A DNA stretch of 64,000 nt from an alpha proteobacterium BAL199. GTDB lineage: Bacteria; Pseudomonadota; Alphaproteobacteria; Thalassobaculales; Thalassobaculaceae. The notes under the pieces are model-generated. The model searched no databases. It saw nothing but the letters and a program-made list of their open reading frames with translations, and was not told the origin of the DNA. Below, piece after piece: positions 17,101-26,266 of this stretch; positions within the stretch are counted from its first letter, which is position 1, and the number at the start of each line of letters is the position of its first letter. The stretch covers positions 162,603 to 226,602 of the forward strand of contig ABHC01000006.1 in assembly GCA_000171835.1 (NCBI GenBank), read 5' to 3'. The position numbers and the translations under genes were made by a program.

Positions 17101-17559
17101 CTACACGTAAGTGAGTGGCAAAGCAGTGGTCAACTTGATCTCCTCCATCGCGAAGTTCGAGCTGACATCCATCATCGGAACGCTGCCGATCAACTGCTTG
17201 TAGATGGCGTCGTAGCTGGTGATGTCGGGGACGACGACCTTGAGGACGTAGTCGATGTCACCGCTCATCCGGTAGACCTCGACGATCTCGGGGATGTCGG
17301 CGATCGCGCGCGCGAACAGTTCGAGCCACTCCAGATCGTGTCGGTTGGTTCGGATCCGCACGAACACGGTCACCCCGAGGTTGATCTTGGCGGCGTCCAG
17401 CAAAGCGACGCGGGCGCGGATCACACCGGCCTTCTCCAGATTCTGGATCCGCCGCCAGCAGGGCGTCGTCGACAGACTGACCTGCTCGGCAATGTCAGCC
17501 AGCGCCAAGTCTGCGTTAGCCTGCAGAAGGGTCAGGATTTTTCGATCGAGGTCGTCCAT
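17101..17559 (-). CDS. Lrp/AsnC family transcriptional regulator
   Basis: Encodes 152 aa. N-terminal winged HTH: LDRKILTLLQANADLALADIA, then SLSTTPCWRRIQNLEKAGVI. The C-terminal RAM ligand-binding domain ends EIVEVYRMSGDIDYVLKVVV. Lrp proteins sense amino acids. It converges on 5-aminolevulinate synthase with 4 bp between stops. An AT-rich stretch (17560-17676) with repeated TATT words lies between it and the divergent DUF6356 gene and probably contains both promoters. Confidence 0.93.
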   Translation of the reverse strand: MDDLDRKILTLLQANADLALADIAEQVSLSTTPCWRRIQNLEKAGVIRARVALLDAAKINLGVTVFVRIRTNRHDLEWLELFARAIADIPEIVEVYRMSGDIDYVLKVVVPDITSYDAIYKQLIGSVPMMDVSSNFAMEEIKLTTALPLTYV

Positions 17560-17676
17560 AGAATATTATTCTACAGACAGTGCTAAAATATGGAAAGATC
17601 GCAAACTCTTTTCGCGGAATCGCCGGTATTCTGACCATCACAATGAAGGCGTGACGCGATTTGGGAGGATCGAGAT

Positions 17677-17922
17677 ATGGCTGGCCTGTTCACCGAGCAT
17701 CCGCAATCGGTTGGCGAAAGCTATCCCGAGCATATGGGCGTGGCGTTCAGCTTTGGTGGGCGCATGGTGCTGGCGGGCCTTGCCTGTCTGGTGCACGGCC
17801 TGTTGCCGTTCCTGTTCGTGAAGACCGGCAGCCGGACGATCACCGTTCTGCACGATCGGATGGTAGCCAATCGCGGTCACAAGCGGGCGGACGACCACGC
17901 CGGCGAGCGCGCCGCCGCCTGA
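17677..17922 (+). CDS. DUF6356 family small membrane protein
   Basis: Encodes 81 aa and matches DUF6356 by its N-terminal HPQSVGESYPEHMGVAFSFG pattern followed by one or two hydrophobic helices (MVLAGLACLVHGLLPFLFV) and a charged tail. The function of the family is unknown. GGGAGGA precedes the ATG. It lies between the Lrp gene (divergent) and a DOPA dioxygenase-like gene (convergent, 4 bp gap). Confidence 0.85.
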   Translation: MAGLFTEHPQSVGESYPEHMGVAFSFGGRMVLAGLACLVHGLLPFLFVKTGSRTITVLHDRMVANRGHKRADDHAGERAAA

Positions 17923-17926
17923 TCGA

Positions 17927-18277
17927 TCAATCGCTGAAGATCGATAGATCCAGCGGATAGGACTTTCCCAGAAACATCACATGGGCTGAGTGGTCGGCAC
18001 GACCGTTGCCGGTGTTCGGATGGACGAACACGTCCAACTCGCCGCGATTCAAGGCCAGCCACGGCACAATCTCGGTGAAGGCTGCCGGGGCAAACGAGAT
18101 CTGATAGCTCCACATCGGATGCGGGCCGACTGGCCGCTCGTGAAACCGCCCCATCTCCACATTGCGAAAGCTCGCCGTGACGCGGTCGTACAATGCGCGA
18201 GCCGGTTCGCGCGTATCGGCGCTGAAGTAGACGTGCGCGTGCCAACTCTCGATGGCGTCGGTCGATTGGTCAGGCAT
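17927..18277 (-). CDS. DOPA 4,5-dioxygenase family protein
   Basis: Encodes 116 aa, the normal size. Conserved histidines are spread as in the family: WHAHVYF near residue 12, FHERPVGPHPMWSYQ in the middle and VFVHPNTGNGRADHSAHV late. The characterised eukaryotic homologue opens the catechol ring of DOPA in betalain-type pigment synthesis; bacterial members are mostly uncharacterised. CGAGGAGG precedes the ATG. Confidence 0.9.
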   Translation of the reverse strand: MPDQSTDAIESWHAHVYFSADTREPARALYDRVTASFRNVEMGRFHERPVGPHPMWSYQISFAPAAFTEIVPWLALNRGELDVFVHPNTGNGRADHSAHVMFLGKSYPLDLSIFSD

Positions 18278-18492
18278 GGAAACCTCCTCGGACCAGTATA
18301 GCGTCCCGTGTCAGCATGTCGGGGTCAAATTCATGAAATCCGAGTCGCGGCTAGCGCGAAATTAACCCCGATCAATCCCCCTAATCGCTGTGCCGATTCG
18401 CATGCGCTCCGTCGTGAGCGGCCTCAGTGCAGCCTAAGGTTACAGCGGAGCCGGATGTCCCGGTACCCCATGTGACTTCTGGAGAGGGGGCC

Positions 18493-19287
18493 ATGACAGA
18501 AACACCCTTGCTCGCTTCCATTGGGCCGATCCACGGCGATGTGCTTGATCGCCGGGCGGCACTGGAAACTGTGTTCCCCTTGTTCGATCAGGACTTCCAT
18601 GCCGCCGGGTTGGATCTGCAGGTCACCTGCGACCTTGAACACTTCAATGGTCTGGTCCGGTCGGTTGGCAAGTTCGTGCCGAATGCCTTTGACCCGAAGG
18701 TCAAACCGTTTCGACCCGGCGATGCCATCGGTTTCGTGGTCCGGGACGCCGCGGGCATCGTCGCGACCTACGCGGTTCGGCTGTATCGTTTCGGTGTCAC
18801 CACCTTGGCCGACCACCTCACAACGCTCAGCCTGTTCTACGCCAATCCCGTGGAGCAGATGGCCCGTGGCGAGCGGTTGCTCATCGAGGGCGAGGCCGAC
18901 CGGTACGCTTCGACGATTGACGATACTGTGGTCTGGGTCGGTGCGATGTGGGTTCGCCCGGACTACCGAGGCCGGGTGTCGAACCTTCCGACGGTCCTGG
19001 GTGTGCTGGGCGGCAGCGTCATCCACGCCAGATGGGGGCGTCAGACCACGGTCAGCATTGTGGAGCGCGGCATCGTCGACCACGGTGTCGTCAAGCAGCG
19101 GTACCGTTCGCAATACGTGCTGGACCGGATACGCTGGATCCGCCCGCACATTCCGGATCGAACCGAGATGTTCCTGATCGCTAAGGAGTCGGCGGTGACG
19201 TTTGCGCAGATCGACGAATTGATCGGTGGAGGCACCCGGTTGAGGGTCAACGAGATCGGAGCAGCCGCTGCAAAAGCACGCGCCTAA
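18493..19287 (+). CDS. hypothetical protein, possible GNAT-like fold
   Basis: Encodes 264 aa from the ATG at 18493, supported by GGAGAGGGGG just upstream; the frame is open to 18427 without a site. I do not recognise the family. Strand-like segments AIGFVVRDAAGIVATYAVRL and VWVGAMWVRPDYRGR recall the central strands of an acyltransferase fold, the latter resembling the V-x-x-x-Y-R-G-R segment that binds acyl-CoA. This is weak. It converges with the next gene, overlapping by a few bases. The gap before it (18278-18492) holds an imperfect inverted repeat TCGGGGT...ACCCCGA around 18321-18394. Confidence 0.75.
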   Translation: MTETPLLASIGPIHGDVLDRRAALETVFPLFDQDFHAAGLDLQVTCDLEHFNGLVRSVGKFVPNAFDPKVKPFRPGDAIGFVVRDAAGIVATYAVRLYRFGVTTLADHLTTLSLFYANPVEQMARGERLLIEGEADRYASTIDDTVVWVGAMWVRPDYRGRVSNLPTVLGVLGGSVIHARWGRQTTVSIVERGIVDHGVVKQRYRSQYVLDRIRWIRPHIPDRTEMFLIAKESAVTFAQIDELIGGGTRLRVNEIGAAAAKARA

Positions 19288-20069
19288 GCCGCGTCATCCT
19301 CGCGCCAGTCGGGGGATAGGATCATCAGCACGCCGTGCGGCGTCTGCGTTCGGTCATCCTCCGGACGCCATACCGGGAGGCTGATGCGGTACCACGCGAA
19401 GTTGCGAAGCCCCTCGGTGGCGAGTACCGGCCCCTTGCAACGTTCCAGCCGCGGAGTTCGGGACCGCAGAACGAGTTCTCCGGCACGCGTCACGGAGGTT
19501 GCCAGCAGTGGGTCGGGGACGATGTCGCGAACCGTCTCCCCGATGAACCGGTCCCAGACGTTACGGTCCCATGGACCTGTTGGCGAACTGCGGTAACGAT
19601 CGAAGCGGAAGGTCGATTCCGTCGGCACCATGACCTTGACGCTTCGGTCCGGGCAGTCGCGACCAATGGCCGTATCCAATTCATCGGTCAACAGGCCGGC
19701 GGTACTGCGCCACGCTTCGGCCACGGCCCGAACCTGCGGGTCGCCCAGCGTCCAGATCCGATCGATCGAATAGGGGATTTGGTGCAGCACGGCTGCCGGA
19801 TCGCCGGTGCTGGCCCGGGCGCAGGCATAACGCACGAAGGTCACCAGGGACTCTACCTCGGACGAGGTTTGCTGCTGCCAGTTCTCCCCGTCATAGACTT
19901 CGATCCGCAGCAATTGATGGCTGTCGAACCGCGCGTGGCGCCTGAGGGCGGCAATCAAAGCTTCGATCGTCAGGTCACGAGCGGATCGTGCGTCGAAGCT
20001 GAATTCAGAGTATCGGGAGATCTGGACGATCCGCACCCACCCGAGTGTATGCAGTGCATAAGCGGACAC
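19284..20069 (-). CDS. hypothetical protein
   Basis: At most 261 aa from a GTG at 20069 without a clear ribosome site, so the start is uncertain. I recognise no family. The protein is soluble and mixed alpha/beta, with helical IEALIAALRRHARF near residue 35 and a strand-rich C-terminal part ending LPVWRPEDDRTQTPHGVLMI, which could be a degenerate PAS-like sensor sheet. High third-position GC supports coding. It overlaps the convergent upstream gene by a few bases. Confidence 0.7.
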   Translation of the reverse strand: MSAYALHTLGWVRIVQISRYSEFSFDARSARDLTIEALIAALRRHARFDSHQLLRIEVYDGENWQQQTSSEVESLVTFVRYACARASTGDPAAVLHQIPYSIDRIWTLGDPQVRAVAEAWRSTAGLLTDELDTAIGRDCPDRSVKVMVPTESTFRFDRYRSSPTGPWDRNVWDRFIGETVRDIVPDPLLATSVTRAGELVLRSRTPRLERCKGPVLATEGLRNFAWYRISLPVWRPEDDRTQTPHGVLMILSPDWREDDAA

Positions 20070-20197
20070 GTCGTCGCCGAGGCGACCAAGCCGGGCCTTC
20101 AGGTCGACGACCGTCCCCGTGCCGTCGATCCACTGAGATTATATGGCAGCGAGCGGCTGCATATCCGACATCCACCTGTTCCACGTAGTATCATTAT

Positions 20198-20212
20198 GAA
20201 CATGTCATGTTC
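20198..20212. promoter_or_regulatory. 15-bp palindrome in an AT-rich intergenic region
   Basis: GAACATG-T-CATGTTC is a perfect palindrome inside the relatively AT-rich stretch 20070-20351, between the divergent hypothetical gene and the sulfotransferase-like gene. It resembles a dimeric regulator site. No known regulator is assigned, and nothing else is visible in this 282-bp gap. Confidence 0.3.
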
Positions 20213-20351
20213 CGAGCTTTGCTCCAAGAGTATGTTTAATAACAACGATTCAGAGAGTACTTCTACCACCGCTTGCGGTGCGCGCCGGTTCGCGAGACAC
20301 TGTTGAAGGACTGCGGGCCACCTTGATCCGCAACAGGGAGACAGCCGCCGT

Positions 20352-20973
20352 ATGGGAGATATCCTGTTGCTTGCCGGCCCGGCCACCAGACCGGCCGAAC
20401 TGCTGGAGTATCTCGGGGCGTCATCCCGAGATTGCGGTGGTTTCGGCGGCAGAAATAGGCCAACACCTGTTCCAGGCGGCCCGGACCAAAATCCGGAGGA
20501 GCAGAGCGAACGTCGACGGGGCGAGTACGCTTGATCTAGTCAGTTTGGGCCGAGCCGAAGGGGCCGCAGAACTGGGCCGGTTGTTTGCCAGCGTCCGGGC
20601 CGCATCCGGTGCCCGCGTGGTGATCCTCCACGATCCGTCCGGCCCATTGTTTCCATTCCAGGATCCGCCGCCGGTATCGCTATTGGTGCTGGTCCGTAAT
20701 GCTGAAGCCGCTGCCGCGGCGATCGGCGCGATCGGTATCGAGCGGGTGATCGCGGCCGCGCGCGACGCATTGACCGCCTTTCAGGCTCGGGTCGGCGGTT
20801 TCGGGGTGCCGCTGGAGCGGATCATTACGGTTGAAGAAGATCGCCTGGAAGCCGATCCGGCAGCCGGGCTGGCAGAAATCTGTCAGACGTTGGGCGTGGC
20901 GTCGGATGCAGCCTCGGTATCGGCGATGCGCGAGCCGCCACGGGTCGACGTCCGCTTCGAACGCGGTCCATAA
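20352..20973 (+). pseudogene. sulfotransferase-like gene with one-base frameshift
   Basis: Two frames join into one sensible protein of about 206 aa. From ATG 20352 the frame reads MGDILLLAGPATRPAELLEYLG; at GGGG (20415-20418) it must shift by one base to continue GRHPEIAVVSAAEIGQHL and on to the stop at 20973. The joined protein has sulfotransferase-like landmarks: an N-terminal strand-loop-helix ending in HPEIAVV, the LLVLVRNAEAAAAA segment like the LVRDPRD strand, and ITVEEDRLEADPAAGLAEIC like the YEDL-ADP region near the C terminus. The P-loop itself is degenerate. One extra G would explain the break, so it may be a real mutation or a sequencing error. Confidence 0.65.
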
Positions 20974-21006
20974 TCCCGAACCGCTGGATAGGTGAGGGAG
21001 ATCGGT

Positions 21007-21948
21007 ATGGCGCATCATCGTCTGGGCGCCGGTCCTGATACGGTTCATTGGGGCTGGTTTGATGCGGAGTTGAAACCGGCACTGACGGTGGACAGCGGAG
21101 ATCGGATCACCGTTGAGACGGTATCGGGTGGGCCGGCCAATCTGCCCGGAGACGGCTTCCACGTGCCTCCGGAACTTTTTGCAATCCACGAACACGCTCC
21201 ACGCAAGCTGCCTGGACATATCCTGACCGGGCCAATTGCCGTGCGCGGCGCGGTGCCAGGGGACGTGCTGGAAATTCGTATCCTGGACATCAAGCTGCGA
21301 CAGGACTGGGGCTACACGTTTGTGCGGCCATTGGCGGGGGCGCTACCGAACGATTTCCCGACCGGCGAGCAGATGATCATCGCGCTCGACCGGGAACGCA
21401 ATGTCGGCCGACTACCCTGGGGCGCCGAACTGCCGCTGCGGCCGTTCTTCGGCGTCATGGGGGTTGCCCCACCCCCTGGCTGGGGCACGATTTCAACCAT
21501 TCAGCCACGCGCCCACGGTGGCAATCTCGACAACAAGGAACTGATCCCCGGAGCCACGCTGTACCTGCCGGTGTTTGCCGATGGTGCCAAGCTGTCGCTT
21601 GGGGACGGCCATGGGGTACAGGGCGATGGCGAGGTCTGCGTCACCGCGATCGAGACGGCGCTCGAGGGCACCGTTGAGGTCATCCTGCGTAAGGATTTGG
21701 GCTGGACCTATCCGCGGGCGGAGACGCCGACGCACCGGATCAGCATGGGCATGGATCCCGACCTCGACGATGCGGCCAGCCACGCGCTGCGCCAGATGAT
21801 TGACTGGGTGACCGCGACGTCGAACCTGTCGCGCCACCAGGCGTTCATGCTGATGAGCCTCGCCGCCGACGTGCGGGTCACCCAACTGGTGAACGAGCAC
21901 AAGGGTATTCACGTCATGCTGCCGAAATCAGTTCTCAGCAGCGGGTAA
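21007..21948 (+). CDS. acetamidase/formamidase family protein
   Basis: Encodes 313 aa. It matches the FmdA/AmdA family: HHRLGAGPDTVHWGWFD at the N terminus, AIHEHAPRKLPGHILTGPIAVRGA in the first half, and QPRAHGGNLDNKEL, the conserved H-G-G-N-x-D region, near residue 165. These metalloenzymes hydrolyse formamide or short amides. The ATG at 21007 was chosen because GAGGGAG lies upstream; a GTG at 20992 is also in frame. It follows the broken sulfotransferase-like gene. Confidence 0.9.
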   Translation: MAHHRLGAGPDTVHWGWFDAELKPALTVDSGDRITVETVSGGPANLPGDGFHVPPELFAIHEHAPRKLPGHILTGPIAVRGAVPGDVLEIRILDIKLRQDWGYTFVRPLAGALPNDFPTGEQMIIALDRERNVGRLPWGAELPLRPFFGVMGVAPPPGWGTISTIQPRAHGGNLDNKELIPGATLYLPVFADGAKLSLGDGHGVQGDGEVCVTAIETALEGTVEVILRKDLGWTYPRAETPTHRISMGMDPDLDDAASHALRQMIDWVTATSNLSRHQAFMLMSLAADVRVTQLVNEHKGIHVMLPKSVLSSG

Positions 21949-21970
21949 GCATCGTTCAGAACAGCGCGGC

Positions 21971-22621
21971 CTACGCCCCGCGCCGAGAGGCGAGCCGGAA
22001 GGTTCGTGCCAATGCCTCAAGCCGGAACGGCGTGTCGAAGCTGTTGTGGACGATGGCGCACAGATCGACCTCGGCATCACATCGGTCGACCACGCGCGCT
22101 AGATCGGCATCGACAATGGTCTGACCGTCTCGACCGTGCTTGGCGAGCACGAAGCCGAAATCCACGTCCGGCCCGATGACGTCCTCGTACTCGGCGCCAT
22201 CGGCCGACGCCATCTCCGGTATCGCGATTGTCTCGTTCATGCCGCCTAGCACGACGTTCCAGGCGCACCCCTTGACGCCGTAACCACCCATCTCCTGGTT
22301 ACGACCGTCGAATTCGGACACTGCGTCATGAAACGCGCCGAGCAGGAGGGCCCGCGCCTTGTCACCTCTCTCCAGCGTCGAGAAAATGATCTCATCGCCG
22401 AGCGTTTTCCAGACTCGGTACTGGGGAACCTGCATCTCTTCGGCGAACCGTAGCGCCACTTTGCCGACCAGGATCAGCGGGAAGGTTTCAAACAGGTCGC
22501 GGAACAGCGGCAGCCAGGATTCCTGGCGGCGGATGTAGGCCGTCTTCAATTGCTTTGACCGCACCATGTCCACCGACAGGAACATAACGCTTGGCGTGTC
22601 GCTGATGGCAGATCCGATCAT
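21971..22621 (-). CDS. class III nucleotidyl cyclase-homology domain protein
   Basis: Encodes 216 aa. Similarity to the cyclase homology domain is judged by eye: MFLSVDMVRSK puts Asp18 at the first metal position, VWKTLGDEIIFS puts Asp76 at the second, and GPDVDFGFVLAKHG is like the late cyclase motif. The usual purine-selecting Lys/Asp and the transition-state Asn/Arg are not evident, so it may bind nucleotides without cyclising them. It is convergent with the formamidase-like gene. No sensor domain is fused. Confidence 0.6.
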   Translation of the reverse strand: MIGSAISDTPSVMFLSVDMVRSKQLKTAYIRRQESWLPLFRDLFETFPLILVGKVALRFAEEMQVPQYRVWKTLGDEIIFSTLERGDKARALLLGAFHDAVSEFDGRNQEMGGYGVKGCAWNVVLGGMNETIAIPEMASADGAEYEDVIGPDVDFGFVLAKHGRDGQTIVDADLARVVDRCDAEVDLCAIVHNSFDTPFRLEALARTFRLASRRGA

Positions 22622-22672
22622 CCGCCGATAATTTCACCGGTCGCCTGGATTGTCACTGCCGACACCCTGCTT

Positions 22673-24298
22673 CTATGCCGCTGCGCCGCCGAACGCGAAT
22701 CCGCGGCCCGGGGCGGCGGCGAACAGCGACCGGGTGTAGTCGTGCTGCGGGTCCCCAAAGACCTCGGCCGCCGTTCCGTACTCCACCACTTCGCCACGAT
22801 GCATCACGGCCACCGTATCGCAGACCTGGGCGGCGACACGCAGGTCGTGGGTGATGAAGAGCATGGCGAGGTCGAGGCGCTGGCGGATGTCATCCAACAG
22901 ATCCAACACCTGAGCCTGGACCGACACGTCCAGGGCGGAGACCGCTTCGTCGGCGATCAGCAGGTCGGGACCCATGGCGAGCGCTCGGGCGATGCAGATG
23001 CGCTGACGCTGACCGCCGGAGAACTGGTGCGGGTAGCGGTCCAAGCTGCCGGGATCGAGGCGCACCAGGCTCATCAACTCCTGGGCGCGCTTCATCGCGT
23101 CCCTCTGGCTGGTGCCGTAGTTCATCGGACCTTCGATGATCGAGGCGCCGACGGTCCGCCTGGGATTCAGCGACCGGTACGGATCCTGGAACACGATCTG
23201 CACCCGCCGCCGCAGGTTGCGGAGCTGGAATGGCGATGCCTTGGCGATGTCGTCGCCGTCCAAGTAGACATGGCCGTCGCTCGGATTGATCAGGCGAGCG
23301 ATGCACCGCGCCACCGTCGACTTACCGGAACCGGACTCACCGACAATCCCAAGGGTCTCGCCTCGGCGGATCTCGACGGTCACGGCGTTCGCAGCCCGTA
23401 CCGGCCGGGCCTTCTGGAAGAATCCGCCGCCGCTGTAGGTCTTGGACAGATTGTCGGTGGAAAGGACCACCGGCGCGTCGATCTGGCGTGGCCGGACCCG
23501 CGGTGTGAAGCTGGGAACCGAGCCGATTAGCATCTTGGTGTAGGGGTGGGTCGGACGGCGCAGCACGTCGTCGGCCGTTCCCTCCTCGACCACCTTGCCC
23601 CATTGCATCACCGCCACCCGGTCGGCGATGTCGGCAACCACGCCAAAATCGTGGGTGATGAACAGCACGGCGGTGTCGTGGCTGGCCTGGATTTCCTTGA
23701 TCAGCTTCAGGATCTGCGCCTGGGTCGTGACATCGAGTGCCGTGGTCGGTTCATCGGCGATCAGCAGCGCTGGTTCCAACACCAGGGCCATGGCGATCAT
23801 GATCCGCTGACGTTGGCCACCGGAAAGCTGGTGCGGATACGACGCCGCCATCCGCGGCGGATCGGGCAGTTGCACCTGCTCAAGAATGTTCAGGATCCGC
23901 TTCTGCCGCTCGTCAGCGTCAAAGTCGGTGTGGGTTGTCAGGACCTCTTCGATCTGCTGGCTGCAGGTCATGGTCGGATTCAGGGCCGTCATCGGCTCCT
24001 GGAAGATCATCGACATCCGGGCGCCCCGCAGGTCCCGCATGCGCGCTTCGTCGGCGCCGATCAGTTCCTCGCCTTCAAGCTTGATGGAACCGGCGATCGG
24101 CGCCATGTCCCGGCCGGGCAGCAGGCCCATCACCGAGAACGCGCTGACCGACTTGCCCGACCCGGACTCGCCGACCAGGCAGACGATCTCGCGGCGCCGG
24201 ACGCTGATCGAGATGTCTTCGATGGCGTGTTCCCGGTCGGCCCCCTTGGGCAGCTTCACGGTCAGATTGGTGATTTCCAGAACCGGCCGGTCGGTCAT
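22673..24298 (-). CDS. dipeptide-type ABC transporter, fused double ATP-binding subunit (DppD-DppF-like)
   Basis: Encodes 541 aa, two ABC cassettes in one chain. Each half has Walker A (GESGSGKS), the signature SGGQRQR and a Walker B region (LLIADEPTTALD in the first, LLIADEAVSALD in the second). The first half corresponds to DppD/OppD and the second to DppF/OppF. The ATG 24298 is chosen; a GTG 15 bp upstream is an alternative. It is last in an operon with one binding protein and two permeases and energises peptide or related substrate uptake. Confidence 0.93.
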   Translation of the reverse strand: MTDRPVLEITNLTVKLPKGADREHAIEDISISVRRREIVCLVGESGSGKSVSAFSVMGLLPGRDMAPIAGSIKLEGEELIGADEARMRDLRGARMSMIFQEPMTALNPTMTCSQQIEEVLTTHTDFDADERQKRILNILEQVQLPDPPRMAASYPHQLSGGQRQRIMIAMALVLEPALLIADEPTTALDVTTQAQILKLIKEIQASHDTAVLFITHDFGVVADIADRVAVMQWGKVVEEGTADDVLRRPTHPYTKMLIGSVPSFTPRVRPRQIDAPVVLSTDNLSKTYSGGGFFQKARPVRAANAVTVEIRRGETLGIVGESGSGKSTVARCIARLINPSDGHVYLDGDDIAKASPFQLRNLRRRVQIVFQDPYRSLNPRRTVGASIIEGPMNYGTSQRDAMKRAQELMSLVRLDPGSLDRYPHQFSGGQRQRICIARALAMGPDLLIADEAVSALDVSVQAQVLDLLDDIRQRLDLAMLFITHDLRVAAQVCDTVAVMHRGEVVEYGTAAEVFGDPQHDYTRSLFAAAPGRGFAFGGAAA

Positions 24299-24323
24299 TG
24301 CGGCGCTTCCCACCTGCTACCCC

Positions 24324-25253
24324 TCAGAAACGCTTGGCCATGCGCGGATCGAGCGTGTCGCGCAATCCGTCGCCCAGCAGGTTCACCGCCAGAATGGTCA
24401 GCGCCAGAAACACGCCTGGGAACATGATGTTGTGCGGGAACACCTGAAACAGCACGCGACCCTCGGCCATGATGTTGCCCCAGGTCGGCGTTTCCGGCGG
24501 GATGCCGACGCCCAGGAAGCTCAGGATCGCCTCCACCAGGATCGCCGAGGCGCAGACATAGGTGCCTTGGACGAGCAACGGCGCGACGGTGTTCGGGAGC
24601 ACGTGGCGATACAGAATCGGGATCAACGGTGTGCCGACGGAGATTGCCGCCTCAACGTACGGCTCCTCACGGATCGACAGAACGATCGAGCGGACTAGCC
24701 GCACGACCCGTGGAATCTCCGGGACGGCGATCGCGATGATGACGGTGACGACGCCTGCGCCCCACAGCGACACTAGGCCGATGGCCAGCAGGATGTTCGG
24801 GATTGCCATCAACCCGTCCATCACCCGCATGACGATGCCGTCGAGCCAGCGGATGTAGCCGGATACCAGTCCGATCGTCAGTCCAATTGCAACCGAGATC
24901 AGTGCGACGAACAGGCCGACGATCAGTGAGATGCGGGCGCCATAGATCACCCGGCTGTACAGGTCGCGGCCAAGAGAGTCGGTGCCCATTCGGTGGATGA
25001 ACGCAACATCTTCCCCGGACGGCAGTGTGATCGTCCGTTCCGTGCCGGGAACCTTGTTGCGCCAGACCGGGTCGATCGAGGCCGGATCGATGGTTCCCAG
25101 GTACGGGGCAACCAGGCCAAGGATGACCATCGCCAACAACACCACGGTACCAAAGGTGACGCTGTGGTTGCGGAGCATCTGTCGAAACAGGCTCGGTCGT
25201 TGGGCCGACGCGGCCGCTTGGGCGGCAGAATCGACGAGATCGGGAGCTGTCAT
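24324..25253 (-). CDS. ABC transporter permease (DppC-like)
   Basis: Encodes 309 aa with the OppC-type N-terminal extension, a large first periplasmic loop (MGTDSLGRDLYSRVIYG, typical DppC motif) and five further membrane helices. The EAA-type loop that contacts the ATPase is around EEPYVEAAISVGTPLIPILYRHVLPN. It lies between the DppB-like permease and the fused ATPase and forms half of the membrane channel. Confidence 0.93.
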   Translation of the reverse strand: MTAPDLVDSAAQAAASAQRPSLFRQMLRNHSVTFGTVVLLAMVILGLVAPYLGTIDPASIDPVWRNKVPGTERTITLPSGEDVAFIHRMGTDSLGRDLYSRVIYGARISLIVGLFVALISVAIGLTIGLVSGYIRWLDGIVMRVMDGLMAIPNILLAIGLVSLWGAGVVTVIIAIAVPEIPRVVRLVRSIVLSIREEPYVEAAISVGTPLIPILYRHVLPNTVAPLLVQGTYVCASAILVEAILSFLGVGIPPETPTWGNIMAEGRVLFQVFPHNIMFPGVFLALTILAVNLLGDGLRDTLDPRMAKRF

Positions 25254-25266
25254 TTCGCGCGCCCTC

Positions 25267-26208
25267 TCAGTACCGGATGCGGGGATCGAGAAGGGTGTAG
25301 GACAGGTCGATCAGCAGGTTGATCAGGACGTAGACGAACGAGAACACCAGGATCACAGCCTGGATCGTCGGATAGTCGCGCCCGAGCACGGCATCAACCG
25401 TCAGCCGGCCAAGGCCGGGGATGTTGTAGACGCTCTCGGTCACCACCACGCCGCCAATCAACAGCGCGATGCCGATTCCGACGATGGTGACGATCGGGAC
25501 GGCGGCGTTGCGCAACGCGTGGCGGACCAGGACTACACGATTGGTCAGTCCCTTCGCCTTGGCGGTCCGGATGTAGTCTTCGCCCAGCACGTCAATCACG
25601 CTGGCGCGTGTGATGCGGGCGATCAGCGCGATGTAGATCACGCTGAGCGTGATGCTGGGCAGGATCAACCGGTGCAGGAATGGCCAGAGCCCGGCCGAGA
25701 TCGATTTGTAGCCTTGCACGGGGAACCATTTCAGCTCGACGGCGAAGATGTAGATCAGCAGGTAACCCAGCACGAATACTGGGATCGAGAACCCGGCAAC
25801 CGACAGACCCATCACCGCCCGATCCAGCCAGCCGCCCTGTCGGTAGGCGGCGACGACCCCGAGCGGAATCGCGACCAGCAGCGTGAGAATCATGGTCGTG
25901 GTGGCAAGAGCCAAGGTTGGCTCCACCCGCTGGATGATCAGGTCGGTGACTTTCATCTTGAAGAAGAACGACTCACCCAGATCACCCTGCAACAACTTGC
26001 CGATCCAGATCACCAACTGCGTCGGCAATGGGTCGTTCAGGCCAAGGCGGTCGCGAATTTCCTCGATTTGGATTGGGGTGGCGTTGTCCCCGGCGATGAT
26101 CGCCGCCGGATCGCCCGGCGTCAGTCGCAGCATGAGGAACACGAAGAGCGCCACCATCGCCAGGACGGGGATGGTGGCCAGCAGACGTCGCGCGACGAAG
26201 GCTAACAT
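25267..26208 (-). CDS. ABC transporter permease (DppB-like)
   Basis: Encodes 313 aa with six membrane helices. DppB features: the N-terminal helix followed by FLMLRLTPGDPAAIIAG, and the ATPase-contact loop LGEDYIRTAKAKGLTNRVVL. It pairs with the DppC-like permease 13 bp downstream in the operon. Confidence 0.93.
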   Translation of the reverse strand: MLAFVARRLLATIPVLAMVALFVFLMLRLTPGDPAAIIAGDNATPIQIEEIRDRLGLNDPLPTQLVIWIGKLLQGDLGESFFFKMKVTDLIIQRVEPTLALATTTMILTLLVAIPLGVVAAYRQGGWLDRAVMGLSVAGFSIPVFVLGYLLIYIFAVELKWFPVQGYKSISAGLWPFLHRLILPSITLSVIYIALIARITRASVIDVLGEDYIRTAKAKGLTNRVVLVRHALRNAAVPIVTIVGIGIALLIGGVVVTESVYNIPGLGRLTVDAVLGRDYPTIQAVILVFSFVYVLINLLIDLSYTLLDPRIRY

Positions 26209-26266
26209 GCGCGGTCTTCCCCTCGGATATCTGCCATTACTCTTCGTGCTCCGATGCCGTCGGCGA

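Noticed and set aside
18321..18394. Long-range inverted repeat TCGGGGT...ACCCCGA upstream of the 264-aa gene
   Set aside because: The arms are short and imperfect and about 60 bp apart; I could not distinguish it from chance.
24982..26205. Long plus-strand open frame opposite the ABC permeases
   Set aside because: Antisense to two permeases with clear membrane topology and motifs; no ribosome site.
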